DNA of 64,000 bases from Acidobacteriaceae bacterium. Its GTDB lineage: Bacteria > Acidobacteriota > Terriglobia > Terriglobales > Acidobacteriaceae. Under the pieces are notes generated by a model. It was given only the letters and a program-made list of their open reading frames with translations. It was not told where the DNA came from and did not search any database. Made by a program: the position numbers and the translations under genes. Positions within the stretch are counted from its first letter, which is position 1, and each line of letters opens with the position of its first letter. Location: the NCBI GenBank assembly GCA_025462885.1, contig JAOAPN010000004.1, positions 620,001 through 684,000 of the forward strand, given 5' to 3'. Shown here one piece after another: positions 7,693-16,167 of this stretch.

Positions 7693-8562
7693 ATGAAGTT
7701 CGTCACCTTTCTCTCTCCGACCTCGAAGCTCCCCACCGCCGGCGTTCTCCTCCCGCTGCAGGGCAGCAATACGCAACGCGAGATCGCCGATCTCAGCAGC
7801 CTCGGCTACGCCTCTGTTCTGGAGATCATCGAAGCCGGCCCCGTTGGCCTGAGCGCAACGACCGCCGCCCTTCCTATCGTTCCGCGCGTTGCGCTGGACG
7901 CTGTGACGCTCCTCTCCCCTATCCCACGCCCGCCTCGGGTCTTCGGCATCGGCCTCAACTATCTTCGCCACGCCGTCGAATCGAACATGGCCGTCCCGGC
8001 TTTCCCGGTCGTCTTCCTGAAGTTGTCCAGCTCCGTCGTCGGACACGACCACCCGATCATCCTGCCCAAGCTCACCACTCAGCCCGACTACGAAGCCGAA
8101 TTTGCCTTCGTCATCGGTAAGCCCGGCTACCAGATCCCCATCGAGTCCGCCATGGACCACGTCTTCGGCTACACCATCTGCAACGACGTCTCCGCCCGCG
8201 ATATCCAACTCTCCACCAGCCAGTGGAACCTGGGCAAATCCTTCCCCACCTTTACGCCCCTCGGCCCCGCTATCACCACCGCCGACGAGGTCCCCGATCC
8301 TCACAACCTCGACATCTCCCTCACCATCGACGGGGAGACGCTTCAGTCCTCCAACACCTCCGATCTCATCTATAAGATTCCCGCCCTGATCGCCTATATG
8401 TCCAGCATCACGCCGCTTGAAGCCGGAGATATCGTGAGCACGGGAACCCCCGAGGGCGTCGGACTCGGCAGAACCCCGAAGCGCTGGCTCAAGCCCAACG
8501 AAGAGATCATCGTCACCATCAGCAATCTGGGCCAACTCCGCAACCGCACCGTAGCCGAATAG
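7693..8562 (+). CDS. FAH-family hydrolase, probable 2,4-diketo-3-deoxy-L-fuconate hydrolase
   Basis: 289 residues; GAAGGAG lies about 9 bases before the ATG. Fumarylacetoacetate-hydrolase fold motifs: G-I-G-L-N-Y near residue 85, D-Y-E-A-E-F-A-F-V-I-G (the E-x-E metal ligands), G-Y-T-I-C-N-D-V-S-A-R-D (metal Asp), K-S-F-P-T-F-T-P-L-G-P, and G-D-I-V-S-T-G-T-P-E-G-V-G near the C-terminus. The family cleaves C-C bonds of acyl pyruvates with Mg2+. As the third gene of the fuconate set it should cut 2,4-diketo-3-deoxy-L-fuconate into pyruvate and lactate. The family assignment is firm and the substrate is inferred from the neighbours. Confidence 0.88.
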   Translation: MKFVTFLSPTSKLPTAGVLLPLQGSNTQREIADLSSLGYASVLEIIEAGPVGLSATTAALPIVPRVALDAVTLLSPIPRPPRVFGIGLNYLRHAVESNMAVPAFPVVFLKLSSSVVGHDHPIILPKLTTQPDYEAEFAFVIGKPGYQIPIESAMDHVFGYTICNDVSARDIQLSTSQWNLGKSFPTFTPLGPAITTADEVPDPHNLDISLTIDGETLQSSNTSDLIYKIPALIAYMSSITPLEAGDIVSTGTPEGVGLGRTPKRWLKPNEEIIVTISNLGQLRNRTVAE

Positions 8563-8644
8563 CAAAGCGGATACCCCATCCTTTGCAGCAGACCGCAAGG
8601 GTGGGGCGCCTCAAAACAGACAACGCGATATCATCACGACACCC

Positions 8645-10498
8645 ATGGGTCATCCGAGCACCACACACCCATCCCTTCCCACGCGCCTCCTCCTCTGGAT
8701 GGCGTTCGCCCTTCTGCTCTCGCCGCAGATCCACGCCCAGAGCAGCACCATCACGACCATCGTTGCATCAGCGATCCTCCCTTCCGCCCTGGTCTTTGAC
8801 TCCGCCGGGAACCTGTATCTCGCCGAGACCGGCAACCACCATATCCTCAAAGTCGATCTCCAGGGCCATGTCAGCACCTTCGCTGGAACCGGCACGCAAG
8901 GCTTCTCCGGCGACAAAGGGCCAGCGGCGCAAGCGCAACTGGATTCTCCGCAAGGCCTGGCGCTCACCGCGAATGCGCTCTATATCGCCGACACCCACAA
9001 CCACCGCATCCGCCGCGTCGACCTCGCCTCGAATCTCATCACGACCGTTGCCGGAATTGGAACCCCCGGCTTCTCCGGCGATACCGGACTTGCCACCGCC
9101 GCCACCCTCAATCTCCCCACAGCGCTCGCTCTGGACGCGCAATCCAACCTCTACTTCGCCGACACAGCCAATCACCGCATCCGCCGCATCGACGCCGCTA
9201 CCGCCACTATCACCACTGTTGCCGGTAACGGAACCCAGGGCTACTCCGGCGACTCAGGCTCGGCAACAAATGCCTCCATCGACTCCCCGTCCGGCCTTGC
9301 CGTCGATACCCTTGGCAACCTCTATCTAGCTGACACCCACAACCACCGCATCCGAAAGATCGCCGCTGCGACGAACGTCATAACTACCCTCGCCGGAATC
9401 GGCACACCGGGTAGCTCCCCCGACCAGTTGGCCCTGCCCCAGGGCATTATCGTCGACGCCACCGGCAACCTCTACGTCGCCGACACCGCCAATCACCGCC
9501 TCCTCCGCGTCGACGCCACCACCCACATCCTCACCACCCTGGCTGGTACCGGAACCCAGGGTTATGCAGGCGACAGCGGCCCCGCCACCGCCGCGATGCT
9601 CGATTCGCCCCGAGCGGCCACCGTGGCTCCCAACGCTCAACTCACCCTTGCCGACACCCACAACAACCGCGTCCGCCAACTCTCTGTCGCCAGCACCCTG
9701 GCCCCAACCGTCACTACACTCTCGATCCTTGACCCCTCCGCGACGCCGATCACCGTAACCACCCAAACCACCTCCGCCACTGTGGGCGTGGTGACCGGCA
9801 GCGTCACTCTCCTTGATGCGGCATCTCCCATCGCGACCGCGACCCTCGCCGCCACCGGAGCGACCACCATCGTCCTCCCCACCCTCGCTACCGGGACGCA
9901 CAGCCTGACCGCCTCCTACGCAGGCGACCGCAACTTCCAGCCCAGCACCAGTTCCGCAGTCTCCCTTACGATTCTCCCGACGACCACCCCCACGGCGGAC
10001 TTCACCCTCACAGCAAACGCGCCCAACGCGCAAACCATTCCAGCCGGCACTATTGCCACGTTCGCATTTACCACCCAGACGCAAGGCTCTCTGGCCAGCG
10101 CGATTAACCTGGCTGTCTCCGGCCTTCCCGTCGGCGCGACCGCTACCTTCAGCCCGACCTACCTGCCGCCCGGCCCCGCCGCCAACACCTTTACCCTTAC
10201 GATCACCACGCTCAAGCCCTCCACCAATCTGGCGGCGATGATGCTCCCAGCGATCTTCGCAGTTTTCCTACTGCCTCTACTGAAAAGACGAGGTCACCGC
10301 ATCATCCCAACACTGTTCGCGATTGCTCTCGTATCCTTGGTCACGCTTGCCACGACCTCCTGCGGAGACCGCATCAGCAAAGCCGATACCCAGGCCGCTA
10401 CCGTCTCCAGCTACGCCATCACCGTGACCGGTACCGCCACCAGTGCCACTGGTTCTGCTCTGGTCCACACCGCAGTTGTAAGCCTGACCCTGCAATAG
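8645..10498 (+). CDS. Secreted six-NHL-repeat propeller protein with Ig-like domain
   Basis: 617 residues. A signal peptide ends near A-Q-S-S. Residues ~35-350 hold six NHL-type repeats of about 56 residues, each with a core like G-N-L-Y-x-A-D-T-x-N-H-R-I-R and a linker like A-G-x-G-T-x-G-x-S-G-D, enough for one closed six-bladed propeller. The sixth is degenerate. A bacterial Ig-like domain (Big_3-type, A-S-Y-A-G-D-x-N-F) follows at about 355-440. The C-terminus then has a hydrophobic P-A-I-F-A-V-F-L-L-P-L-L ended by K-R-R-G, a second hydrophobic segment, and a short beta tail. Extracytoplasmic binding or scaffold function is likely; the ligand is unknown. It is convergent with the DUF4149 gene, only 3 bases away. 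Confidence 0.88.
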   Translation: MGHPSTTHPSLPTRLLLWMAFALLLSPQIHAQSSTITTIVASAILPSALVFDSAGNLYLAETGNHHILKVDLQGHVSTFAGTGTQGFSGDKGPAAQAQLDSPQGLALTANALYIADTHNHRIRRVDLASNLITTVAGIGTPGFSGDTGLATAATLNLPTALALDAQSNLYFADTANHRIRRIDAATATITTVAGNGTQGYSGDSGSATNASIDSPSGLAVDTLGNLYLADTHNHRIRKIAAATNVITTLAGIGTPGSSPDQLALPQGIIVDATGNLYVADTANHRLLRVDATTHILTTLAGTGTQGYAGDSGPATAAMLDSPRAATVAPNAQLTLADTHNNRVRQLSVASTLAPTVTTLSILDPSATPITVTTQTTSATVGVVTGSVTLLDAASPIATATLAATGATTIVLPTLATGTHSLTASYAGDRNFQPSTSSAVSLTILPTTTPTADFTLTANAPNAQTIPAGTIATFAFTTQTQGSLASAINLAVSGLPVGATATFSPTYLPPGPAANTFTLTITTLKPSTNLAAMMLPAIFAVFLLPLLKRRGHRIIPTLFAIALVSLVTLATTSCGDRISKADTQAATVSSYAITVTGTATSATGSALVHTAVVSLTLQ

Positions 10499-10501
10499 CT
10501 G

Positions 10502-11023
10502 TTAGAGCTGCACCTTCACCCTACCCGTCTCCGGCCACTGCGACTCCCGCGACAGCAGGTACACCACGCCCAGGCCGCAGAAGAACACCAGCCCCTCCAA
10601 CCGCTCCGACAGAACATGCAGCCGTTCAAAGTCCACCCGTCCTGCGTTCGTCACCGGAGCGGCATCGACGTCGCCCCCTGCCACAGCGCGGTCGCGTTCC
10701 ATCGCGGGCAATACCTGGAACTGCGAATATGCCGTTACCCCCAGCATCACCAGCGTCAGCACAAACTGAATTGCGAATCCCACTCTCGCCGGCACCTCGG
10801 CCCACAGCCAAAGCCACGCCGTCGCCACGCAGAAGATCGCGCCTCCGACCAGCCCCATCAGGTGCAGTATCCGAAGCGTACCGCCCACCACGAGTCCTGC
10901 CTCATGGTGGCTCGACAGCGTTTGGAACGCCACGGGAGCCACCACAAATGCAAAGAACGCCAGTCCTCCGACCCACAGCACCATCGCCAGCAAGCGAAAA
11001 GCTCTAAGAACCGTCTGTATCAA
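10502..11023 (-). CDS. DUF4149 (TMEM205-like) integral membrane protein
   Basis: 173 residues with four hydrophobic segments: ~10-32, ~48-72, ~80-97 and ~145-160. The start pattern L-W-V-G-G-L-A-F-F-A-F-V-V-A-P-V-A-F and the later H-L-M-G-L-V-G-G are typical of DUF4149. A polar loop at about 108-140 connects the last two segments. Function is not established. It is the last gene of the minus-strand run that begins with ccmF, 38 bases after the carboxypeptidase-regulatory-domain gene, so it may be cotranscribed with the cytochrome c maturation genes. Confidence 0.8.
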   Translation of the reverse strand: MIQTVLRAFRLLAMVLWVGGLAFFAFVVAPVAFQTLSSHHEAGLVVGGTLRILHLMGLVGGAIFCVATAWLWLWAEVPARVGFAIQFVLTLVMLGVTAYSQFQVLPAMERDRAVAGGDVDAAPVTNAGRVDFERLHVLSERLEGLVFFCGLGVVYLLSRESQWPETGRVKVQL

Positions 11024-11061
11024 ACGTCGTCCCTCCGGATCATCCTTGCAACCATGAAAGA

Positions 11062-12393
11062 TTAGACGCTTTCCGACGCACTGTCGCCACGTGCCAGGGC
11101 CCGTCGCAATACCACCTCAAGAGCGGCCTTTTGTGAGGCGAAGTCTGCTTCGCTGAGCTTGCCCTGCAGACGGTCCGTCTCCAGCGCGAACAGCTCATCT
11201 TTGAGCGCCGCCAGCAGGGCATTGCCCCCCGCAACTGGAGTTGCTGACGCAGAGGGAATAACTCCCGCCGCTACGGGAAGCACCGCTCCACCCGACCCAT
11301 TCTTCAACAGGAATCCAGCGCCGCCAGCCAGGACAAGACCCAGCCCGCCAAGAATCCACCACTTGTACTTCGCCCACGGGTCGTTGTTGCCTTCGGGATC
11401 GATCGGAGTTCCCAAACCGCCACCCGGTCGAGTATCCGTAGCAGCAGAGCCTACCGCCGCATTGGCTGCATCCGCCGCCGCTCCGCCACCCGGCTGCGGC
11501 CCGGTCGGCCCCCCAGCGGCACCCGTCTGCGAATCACGCGGCAACTGTCCGGCACCGGACACCGTAAACTCCAGCGGCTGGGACGGAGCGACATTGCGCG
11601 CAACGTAGGTTTGCGCGGCCAGCTCTTCCGTCACTGCCTGGTAAGGAGCCGAGGCTCCCGCCTTGAACGTCATGCTCTTCGGCATCATCACCGCGATCGT
11701 ATCCGTTGCCATCAACGGCTTCGGCGCGAACGTGAAGCTTCCGCTGTAAGGCAGCTTGTAGGTAATCTGGAAGCGTGTCTCGCCCGGACGGATCGGGAAT
11801 ACAAACGCATAATGGCCTACGTCGGTGAGCGGTACCGGCGAAGCCTGCACTGGCATCCCACCTGGGCTTAGCGCAGCCGAACCCTCGACGATCGCACCCG
11901 CCGGCAGATAGAACTCAAACGGCCGCTCTCCAAACTGGGTCATCGGAGGCGTCGACTCGTTCTTCACGAAGAAGTTCTCCACCACTCGCAGTCCCTTGCC
12001 GCTCTCGTCGGATTGGATCCGCATCACATCGGCCTCAGCCGTGATGCCTTTCACCTTGGCTGCCGCGCTGTAGACCTCGACCTCAACCGACTCCGTTCCC
12101 TCAGTCACCGGGCGAAAGTAGTTTGCCTTGTCGTGCGTCACTCGTATCAGGTGCATGCCCGGCTCGGGAACGTCGAGCTTGAACTGTCCCTTGGCATCGG
12201 TTTTGGTCCGGGTCGATTCCTGCATCCCCTGCGAGAGCCGGATCAGCACTACATCATCACCACCCGAGGGCTTGTTCGTCGTCTTATTCGTCACCGAACC
12301 GGTGATCGAAGCAGCCAGGCCAAAGCTCGAAAGAGCCATCGTCACTGTGGCACACGCCGCAGCCTTACGCAGGGAATTGATCAAAGAAGTCAC
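11062..12393 (-). CDS. Envelope protein with carboxypeptidase-regulatory-like domain and SHOCT-like tail
   Basis: About 443 residues from a GTG at 12393; no strong ribosome binding site is visible, so the start is uncertain. The N-terminal signal peptide ends near L-A-A-S. Residues ~30-115 form a carboxypeptidase-regulatory-like (transthyretin-type) beta domain: S-G-G-D-D-V-V-L-I-R, D-A-K-G-Q-F-K-L-D-V-P. A larger beta-rich region follows, then a Pro/Gly-rich linker and one membrane segment (W-W-I-L-G-G-L-G-L-V-L-A). The cytoplasmic C-terminus ends with a short helical SHOCT-like motif, L-Q-G-K-L-S-E-A-D-F-A-S-Q-K-A-A-L. The position downstream of ccmF-ccmH-ccmI suggests a link to cytochrome c maturation, but the role is unknown. 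A dispersed repeat separates it from the ccmI-like gene. Confidence 0.8.
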   Translation of the reverse strand: MTSLINSLRKAAACATVTMALSSFGLAASITGSVTNKTTNKPSGGDDVVLIRLSQGMQESTRTKTDAKGQFKLDVPEPGMHLIRVTHDKANYFRPVTEGTESVEVEVYSAAAKVKGITAEADVMRIQSDESGKGLRVVENFFVKNESTPPMTQFGERPFEFYLPAGAIVEGSAALSPGGMPVQASPVPLTDVGHYAFVFPIRPGETRFQITYKLPYSGSFTFAPKPLMATDTIAVMMPKSMTFKAGASAPYQAVTEELAAQTYVARNVAPSQPLEFTVSGAGQLPRDSQTGAAGGPTGPQPGGGAAADAANAAVGSAATDTRPGGGLGTPIDPEGNNDPWAKYKWWILGGLGLVLAGGAGFLLKNGSGGAVLPVAAGVIPSASATPVAGGNALLAALKDELFALETDRLQGKLSEADFASQKAALEVVLRRALARGDSASESV

Positions 12394-12457
12394 CCATCAA
12401 GTCTATCGTCAACCGCTGCGCGCGGGGCGGATCCTTTTTGTGGCACACACGGAGTTC

Positions 12458-12564
12458 GCAGGTCCTCCCGTTGGTCGGCACGAAATATCGTTTGCGACCA
12501 GCGGGAGCACCCTGCAAAGCCCAATACAAGTCATGAAATGACCGCCGCCCGCGCAGGGCGCATT
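12458..12564 (+). repeat. 107-bp dispersed repeat, copy 1
   Basis: This segment is nearly identical to the reverse complement of 54640-54746. The best-conserved core, from tttgcgacca to gaaatgaccgccgcccg, differs at very few positions; the outer ~35 bases are more diverged. One end is a palindromic GC block (ccgcccgc..agggcgca). It fills most of the 185-base gap between two same-strand genes. Confidence 0.85.
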
Positions 12565-12578
12565 TAAACAGAGAGCCT

Positions 12579-12869
12579 CTAAACCTGTCTCCGACCCACC
12601 ATACCCCGTGCCGTCAACGCCTCAATCTCCGAGATCACCAGCGCAGCTTCATCTTCAAGACTCATCCGCTGACGGTCGTAGTCGGCCTGTGGATACTTGC
12701 CCGCCTGGAACTCAAAGCTCAAATCCCGCAGGTTCTCGTAGATGACGTCTTTGCGCTCGAGGAGATAGTCGACGCGAGTCTTATCCGCCTGCACGAACGG
12801 GTTCCGTTCAGGCCAAAAGATGTACGCAAACAGAATCAGGCTCATCGCTACTGCCGCAAAGATACTCAT
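12579..12869 (-). CDS. CcmI N-terminal-like cytochrome c maturation protein
   Basis: 96 residues. The ATG at 12869 overlaps the ccmH stop as TGATG, so the longer open frame upstream is a ccmH shadow. One N-terminal membrane segment (M-S-I-F-A-A-V-A-M-S-L-I-L-F-A-Y-I-F) is followed by a cytoplasmic helical part: L-L-E-R-K-D-V-I-Y-E-N-L-R-D-L-S-F-E-F-Q-A-G-K-Y, D-Y-D-R-Q-R, A-A-L-V-I-S-E-I-E. This matches the short N-terminal module of CcmI (CycH), which helps hand apocytochrome to the CcmF/CcmH haem lyase. The TPR domain of full-length CcmI is absent. Assignment rests on motif pattern plus neighbours. Confidence 0.75.
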   Translation of the reverse strand: MSIFAAVAMSLILFAYIFWPERNPFVQADKTRVDYLLERKDVIYENLRDLSFEFQAGKYPQADYDRQRMSLEDEAALVISEIEALTARGMVGRRQV

Positions 12870-13336
12870 CAGTATTCTGTCTCCCTGCGAATCCGTTCCC
12901 GCATCACATCCAGTCCCTTGTCGTCCCGCGGCATCGCCAGCGGAACGCGTTGCGAAGATCGCAGCTTCCACACCCGAATCAGGACAGCAGTCCCCACCGT
13001 AGCGAAGAAGAACACACTTAGCGGCATAATCCACGCCACATTATCGAAGCCGCCGCGCATCGGAGCAGCCAGCACCACTGCCCCGTACTTCGCGGCAAAC
13101 CAATTCTGAATCGAAGTGTCACTGCCGCCACCTGCCACCTGCGTGCGCAGTTCATTAATCATCCTGCTGGAATCGGGGCATCCCACATGGTTGCACTCCA
13201 GAAGAATCTGCCCGCAGCCGCAGGAGCACATCATCTCGTGCCCGATCTTATTGAAGCGTGCCCCTGGATCTCTCGCACCCAACATCGAGACTGCCAGCAG
13301 ACAGACAATCAACCCTGAACCCCAGCGCCTAAGCAT
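12869..13336 (-). CDS. ccmH: CcmH/CycL-family cytochrome c biogenesis protein
   Basis: 155 residues. A signal peptide is followed by the Cys-rich segment M-M-C-S-C-G-C-G-Q with a second C-N-H-V-G-C. This replaces the usual L-R-C-x-x-C of the CcmH thioredoxin-like three-helix domain, a variant seen in several non-proteobacterial CcmH proteins. Downstream are the conserved M-I-N-E-L-R and W-F-A-A-K-Y-G blocks and a C-terminal membrane helix (W-I-M-P-L-S-V-F-F-F-A). The expected role is to keep apocytochrome CXXCH thiols reduced in the periplasm. It overlaps ccmF by 8 bases and the ccmI-like gene by 1 base, so translation should be coupled. Confidence 0.88.
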   Translation of the reverse strand: MLRRWGSGLIVCLLAVSMLGARDPGARFNKIGHEMMCSCGCGQILLECNHVGCPDSSRMINELRTQVAGGGSDTSIQNWFAAKYGAVVLAAPMRGGFDNVAWIMPLSVFFFATVGTAVLIRVWKLRSSQRVPLAMPRDDKGLDVMRERIRRETEY

Positions 13337-15395
13337 GGTGCACCTCAGCCACTGCGGGGACTTCCGCCGATGTACGAGCCGGAACGGCGACGCGCGCCAG
13401 GTTGGGAACCAGTGCCAGGAATGTACCAGCCACCACGATCAGTACGCCGATCCAGATCCAGTTCATCAGCGGGTTCAGAAACGCCTTGATGATCGGCTTA
13501 TCCGTATCCGGGTTCTTGCCTTCATAGATGACGTACAAATCGTTCGCCAGCGTAGACCGCAGAGCGACCATGGTTGAAGACGTCTGGCTGGCAATATAGA
13601 AGCGCTTCTCTGGAGCAAGCTGCGTCAGCTTCTTGCTGCCCTTGTACACATCGAGCAGCGCGTATTCCGTATCGAAGTTCGGATTGCTGTCCTGCGTAAA
13701 GCTCTGGCAGACCAGCTTGAACGGCCCGAGCTGCAGCGTATCGCCGAAGCCCATCTCCTGCTCGCGCGATTGGTTGAACGCGCCGCCCGCGATCCCGATA
13801 AACATCACCACGATTCCGAAGTGCACGACGTATCCGCCATACCGCCGCGTATTCCGGCGAATCAGCAGGATCGTCGAAGCAACCAGGTTCTTACCCGTTT
13901 GCGTCCGCACAACATTTGCGCCACGCAGGAACTCCGCAGTAATGGCGGTAACCACTCCCGCCGCCAGCGTAAAGGTAATCAACGAGAACAACTCTGCCTG
14001 CAGATCATCGCCAGCGTTCCAGGGCCGAATCCCAACGACCAGGCAGACGATCAGCGTCACGCCCATCGCGATTCCGGGCAGTACGAAGTTCCGCCGGATC
14101 GACCGAATCGACGTCGAGCGCCATGCGAGCAACGGCCCGATGCCGGTGAGGAAGAGGAGGAAGAGACCGATCGGGAGGTTCACCCGGTTGTAAAAGGGCG
14201 CGCCTACCGTGACCTTCGAGCCCTGAACGTATTCGCTGAGAACAGGGAACAGCGTTCCCCAAAGAACGGTGAAGCAGGCCGCCAGCAGCACCAGGTTGTT
14301 GAACAGGAAACTGGATTCCCGGCTTACCAGCGACTCCAGCCGATTTTCACTCTTTAGGTGATCTTTCTGTTTGAAGAAGGTAAACAGGCACACTGCGAAT
14401 ACCAGGATGATGAATCCATAGAACCAACCCCCGATATCCGAAGATGCAAACGCATGGACCGAGCTAACGATGCCCGACCGCGTCAGCAGAGTCCCCAAAA
14501 TAGTCAGCAGGAAGGTCGAAAAGATGAGCCAGACATTCCAGGTCTTCATCATCCCGCGCTTCTCCTGCATCATTACCGAGTGCAGAAATGCGGTTCCTGT
14601 CAGCCACGGCATCAGGCTGGCATTCTCAACCGGATCCCAGCCCCAGTAGCCGCCCCAGCCCAGAACGCTATAGGCCCAATGCGCGCCGAGGAAGATCCCG
14701 CAGGTCAAAAACAGCCAGGTCACCATCGTCCAGCGCCGCGTGATGTGGATCCACTTTTCGCCCGGATACCGCATCATCAGCGCACCCAGCGCAAACGCAA
14801 ACGGCACCGAGAATCCCACGTATCCGAGGTAGAGCATCGGAGGATGCATCACCATCTCCGGATACTGCAGCAGCGGATTGAGCCCAAACCCATCCTGCGG
14901 TGCGATTCCCGGCTGGATCGCGAACGGAGGCGCTGCAAAGTTCAGCAGCAGAAGAAAGAAGATCTGGATCGCTGCGAGGATCGTCGAAGCAAAGGCCACC
15001 AGCCGCACATCCACGCGGTGCCGTATCCGCAGAACAAATCCGTAAGCGCTCAGCAGCCAGGCCCAAAGCAGCAGCGAGCCCTCCTGCCCGGACCACAAGG
15101 CGGAGAACTTATAGGCCACCGGAAGCGCCCGGTTTGTATGGTGAAGGATGTAGGAGACGGAGTAGTCGTTGGTGAACGAGGCCCATACCAGCGCAAACGC
15201 CGCTCCGCAGAGCGCTACAAAGCTGCTGATGCCCGCCCGCCGAGCGGTCTCGCCCAGCTTCGACGCGCCGGGGTCGATCCGGCCTGCCCGGGTACGCCAC
15301 AGAGCCACGCCACCCATGACCAACGTATACAGACTTAAAACAAGAGCGAGCAGCAGGCTGAAGCTGCCGAACTCAGGCATCGGATGGAGTCGCAT
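13329..15395 (-). CDS. ccmF: Cytochrome c haem lyase subunit CcmF
   Basis: 688 residues, with many hydrophobic segments throughout. The tryptophan-rich WWD haem-binding motif is present as G-W-G-G-Y-W-G-W-D-P-V-E-N-A, with S-L-M-P-W-L just after. Other CcmF marks are the early E-G-S-L-L-L-W-A-W, the P-P-M-L-Y-L-G-Y-V-G block, and a C-terminal periplasmic domain starting near R-Y-G-G-Y-V-V-H-F-G before the last helix. Length fits CcmF/NrfE (~650). The ATG at 15395 has GAGGGA about 5 bases upstream. It starts the run ccmF-ccmH-ccmI-like; ccmE is not in the window, so the maturation set is split. Confidence 0.95.
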   Translation of the reverse strand: MRLHPMPEFGSFSLLLALVLSLYTLVMGGVALWRTRAGRIDPGASKLGETARRAGISSFVALCGAAFALVWASFTNDYSVSYILHHTNRALPVAYKFSALWSGQEGSLLLWAWLLSAYGFVLRIRHRVDVRLVAFASTILAAIQIFFLLLLNFAAPPFAIQPGIAPQDGFGLNPLLQYPEMVMHPPMLYLGYVGFSVPFAFALGALMMRYPGEKWIHITRRWTMVTWLFLTCGIFLGAHWAYSVLGWGGYWGWDPVENASLMPWLTGTAFLHSVMMQEKRGMMKTWNVWLIFSTFLLTILGTLLTRSGIVSSVHAFASSDIGGWFYGFIILVFAVCLFTFFKQKDHLKSENRLESLVSRESSFLFNNLVLLAACFTVLWGTLFPVLSEYVQGSKVTVGAPFYNRVNLPIGLFLLFLTGIGPLLAWRSTSIRSIRRNFVLPGIAMGVTLIVCLVVGIRPWNAGDDLQAELFSLITFTLAAGVVTAITAEFLRGANVVRTQTGKNLVASTILLIRRNTRRYGGYVVHFGIVVMFIGIAGGAFNQSREQEMGFGDTLQLGPFKLVCQSFTQDSNPNFDTEYALLDVYKGSKKLTQLAPEKRFYIASQTSSTMVALRSTLANDLYVIYEGKNPDTDKPIIKAFLNPLMNWIWIGVLIVVAGTFLALVPNLARVAVPARTSAEVPAVAEVHHA

Positions 15396-15498
15396 GGTCC
15401 CTCTGTCTTATTCTCGCAGTACCACGAGGGAAGGGCAACACACCCCCGGTTATCGCACGGTTTAGTAGAAATTACCGCGAGAACCATGCCTCAACTTT

Positions 15499-15882
15499 TC
15501 AGGAGACGAAAGTTCCCCTTGGCTTCAAGAGTTGATGAACGCTGGCCAGCAGGTTGTCGGGTAGCAGCGGCTTAAGGCGAAAGACTACATTCAGCCCCGC
15601 GTATTCCGCTTCCGCCTCTTCCAGCCCGCTGATCACCAGCACCGGAAGATCCCCGTGTGTCGTTCGCAATTCCTGGACGAACGCCGATCCGTTCATCTCC
15701 GGCATCATATGGTCGGTAATGATCAACCCGATCTCAACCGGATATTCGCCCTCTTTCAACTGATCCAGGGCCCGGCGGGGGTTCAGTACGGCGATAACAA
15801 AATATCCAGCCCGCCGCAAAATCGTTTGTCGGGTCGCGGCCTGTACGGCATTATCGTCAATTAAAAGTACGGCTGGAGTCAT
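15499..15882 (-). CDS. Stand-alone response-regulator receiver protein
   Basis: 127 residues: a single CheY-like receiver domain with no output domain. The acidic pair is in V-L-L-I-D-D-N, the phosphoacceptor Asp in I-I-T-D-H-M-M-P-E-M-N-G, a Ser sits in L-V-I-S-G, and the conserved Lys is in R-L-K-P-L. Such proteins act by protein-protein contact in phosphorelays or motility. No kinase is next to it. It starts a minus-strand stretch; the following gene, ccmF, is 103 bases away and probably unrelated in function. Confidence 0.9.
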   Translation of the reverse strand: MTPAVLLIDDNAVQAATRQTILRRAGYFVIAVLNPRRALDQLKEGEYPVEIGLIITDHMMPEMNGSAFVQELRTTHGDLPVLVISGLEEAEAEYAGLNVVFRLKPLLPDNLLASVHQLLKPRGTFVS

Positions 15883-16167
15883 ACGGGTTCCCGGGGCAGA
15901 CGAATTGGATGGTAGTGACAGAAACTCAACTCAGACAGTCGTTAGCAAATATCAGGCAGGATAGGGCAGGCGTAGCCGTGCGAAAATACACAATTTCGTA
16001 CGATGCTGATTATCGCTCCGAAGTTGACTCGATTTCTGGAAATCATTTCAGGACAGATTATCCTGTCTCCGCCCTGAGCCAGCTAGACGCATGCCACTAA
16101 ACGATTTACAGTTCCGGCAGTACACTCCGAAGCTTGGAACCTGAATCCACAGTCGTAAAGGCTCACC

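Noticed and set aside
6265..8598. A 777-codon open frame on the minus strand across the fuconate dehydratase and hydrolase genes
   Set aside because: It is the antisense shadow of two certain genes; its product is a Gly/Asp/Val-rich sequence with no family features. The same holds for 23312-24772 opposite eno and the Pro/Arg/His-rich frame 43443-44849 opposite flgG.
3915..12389. A 21-bp exact match between engB (3915-3935) and the start of the gene at 11062-12393 (12369-12389)
   Set aside because: Both encode the peptide S-L-I-N-S-L with the preferred codons, in engB as part of the conserved P-loop helix. It looks like codon-driven coincidence rather than a repeat, since flanks do not match.
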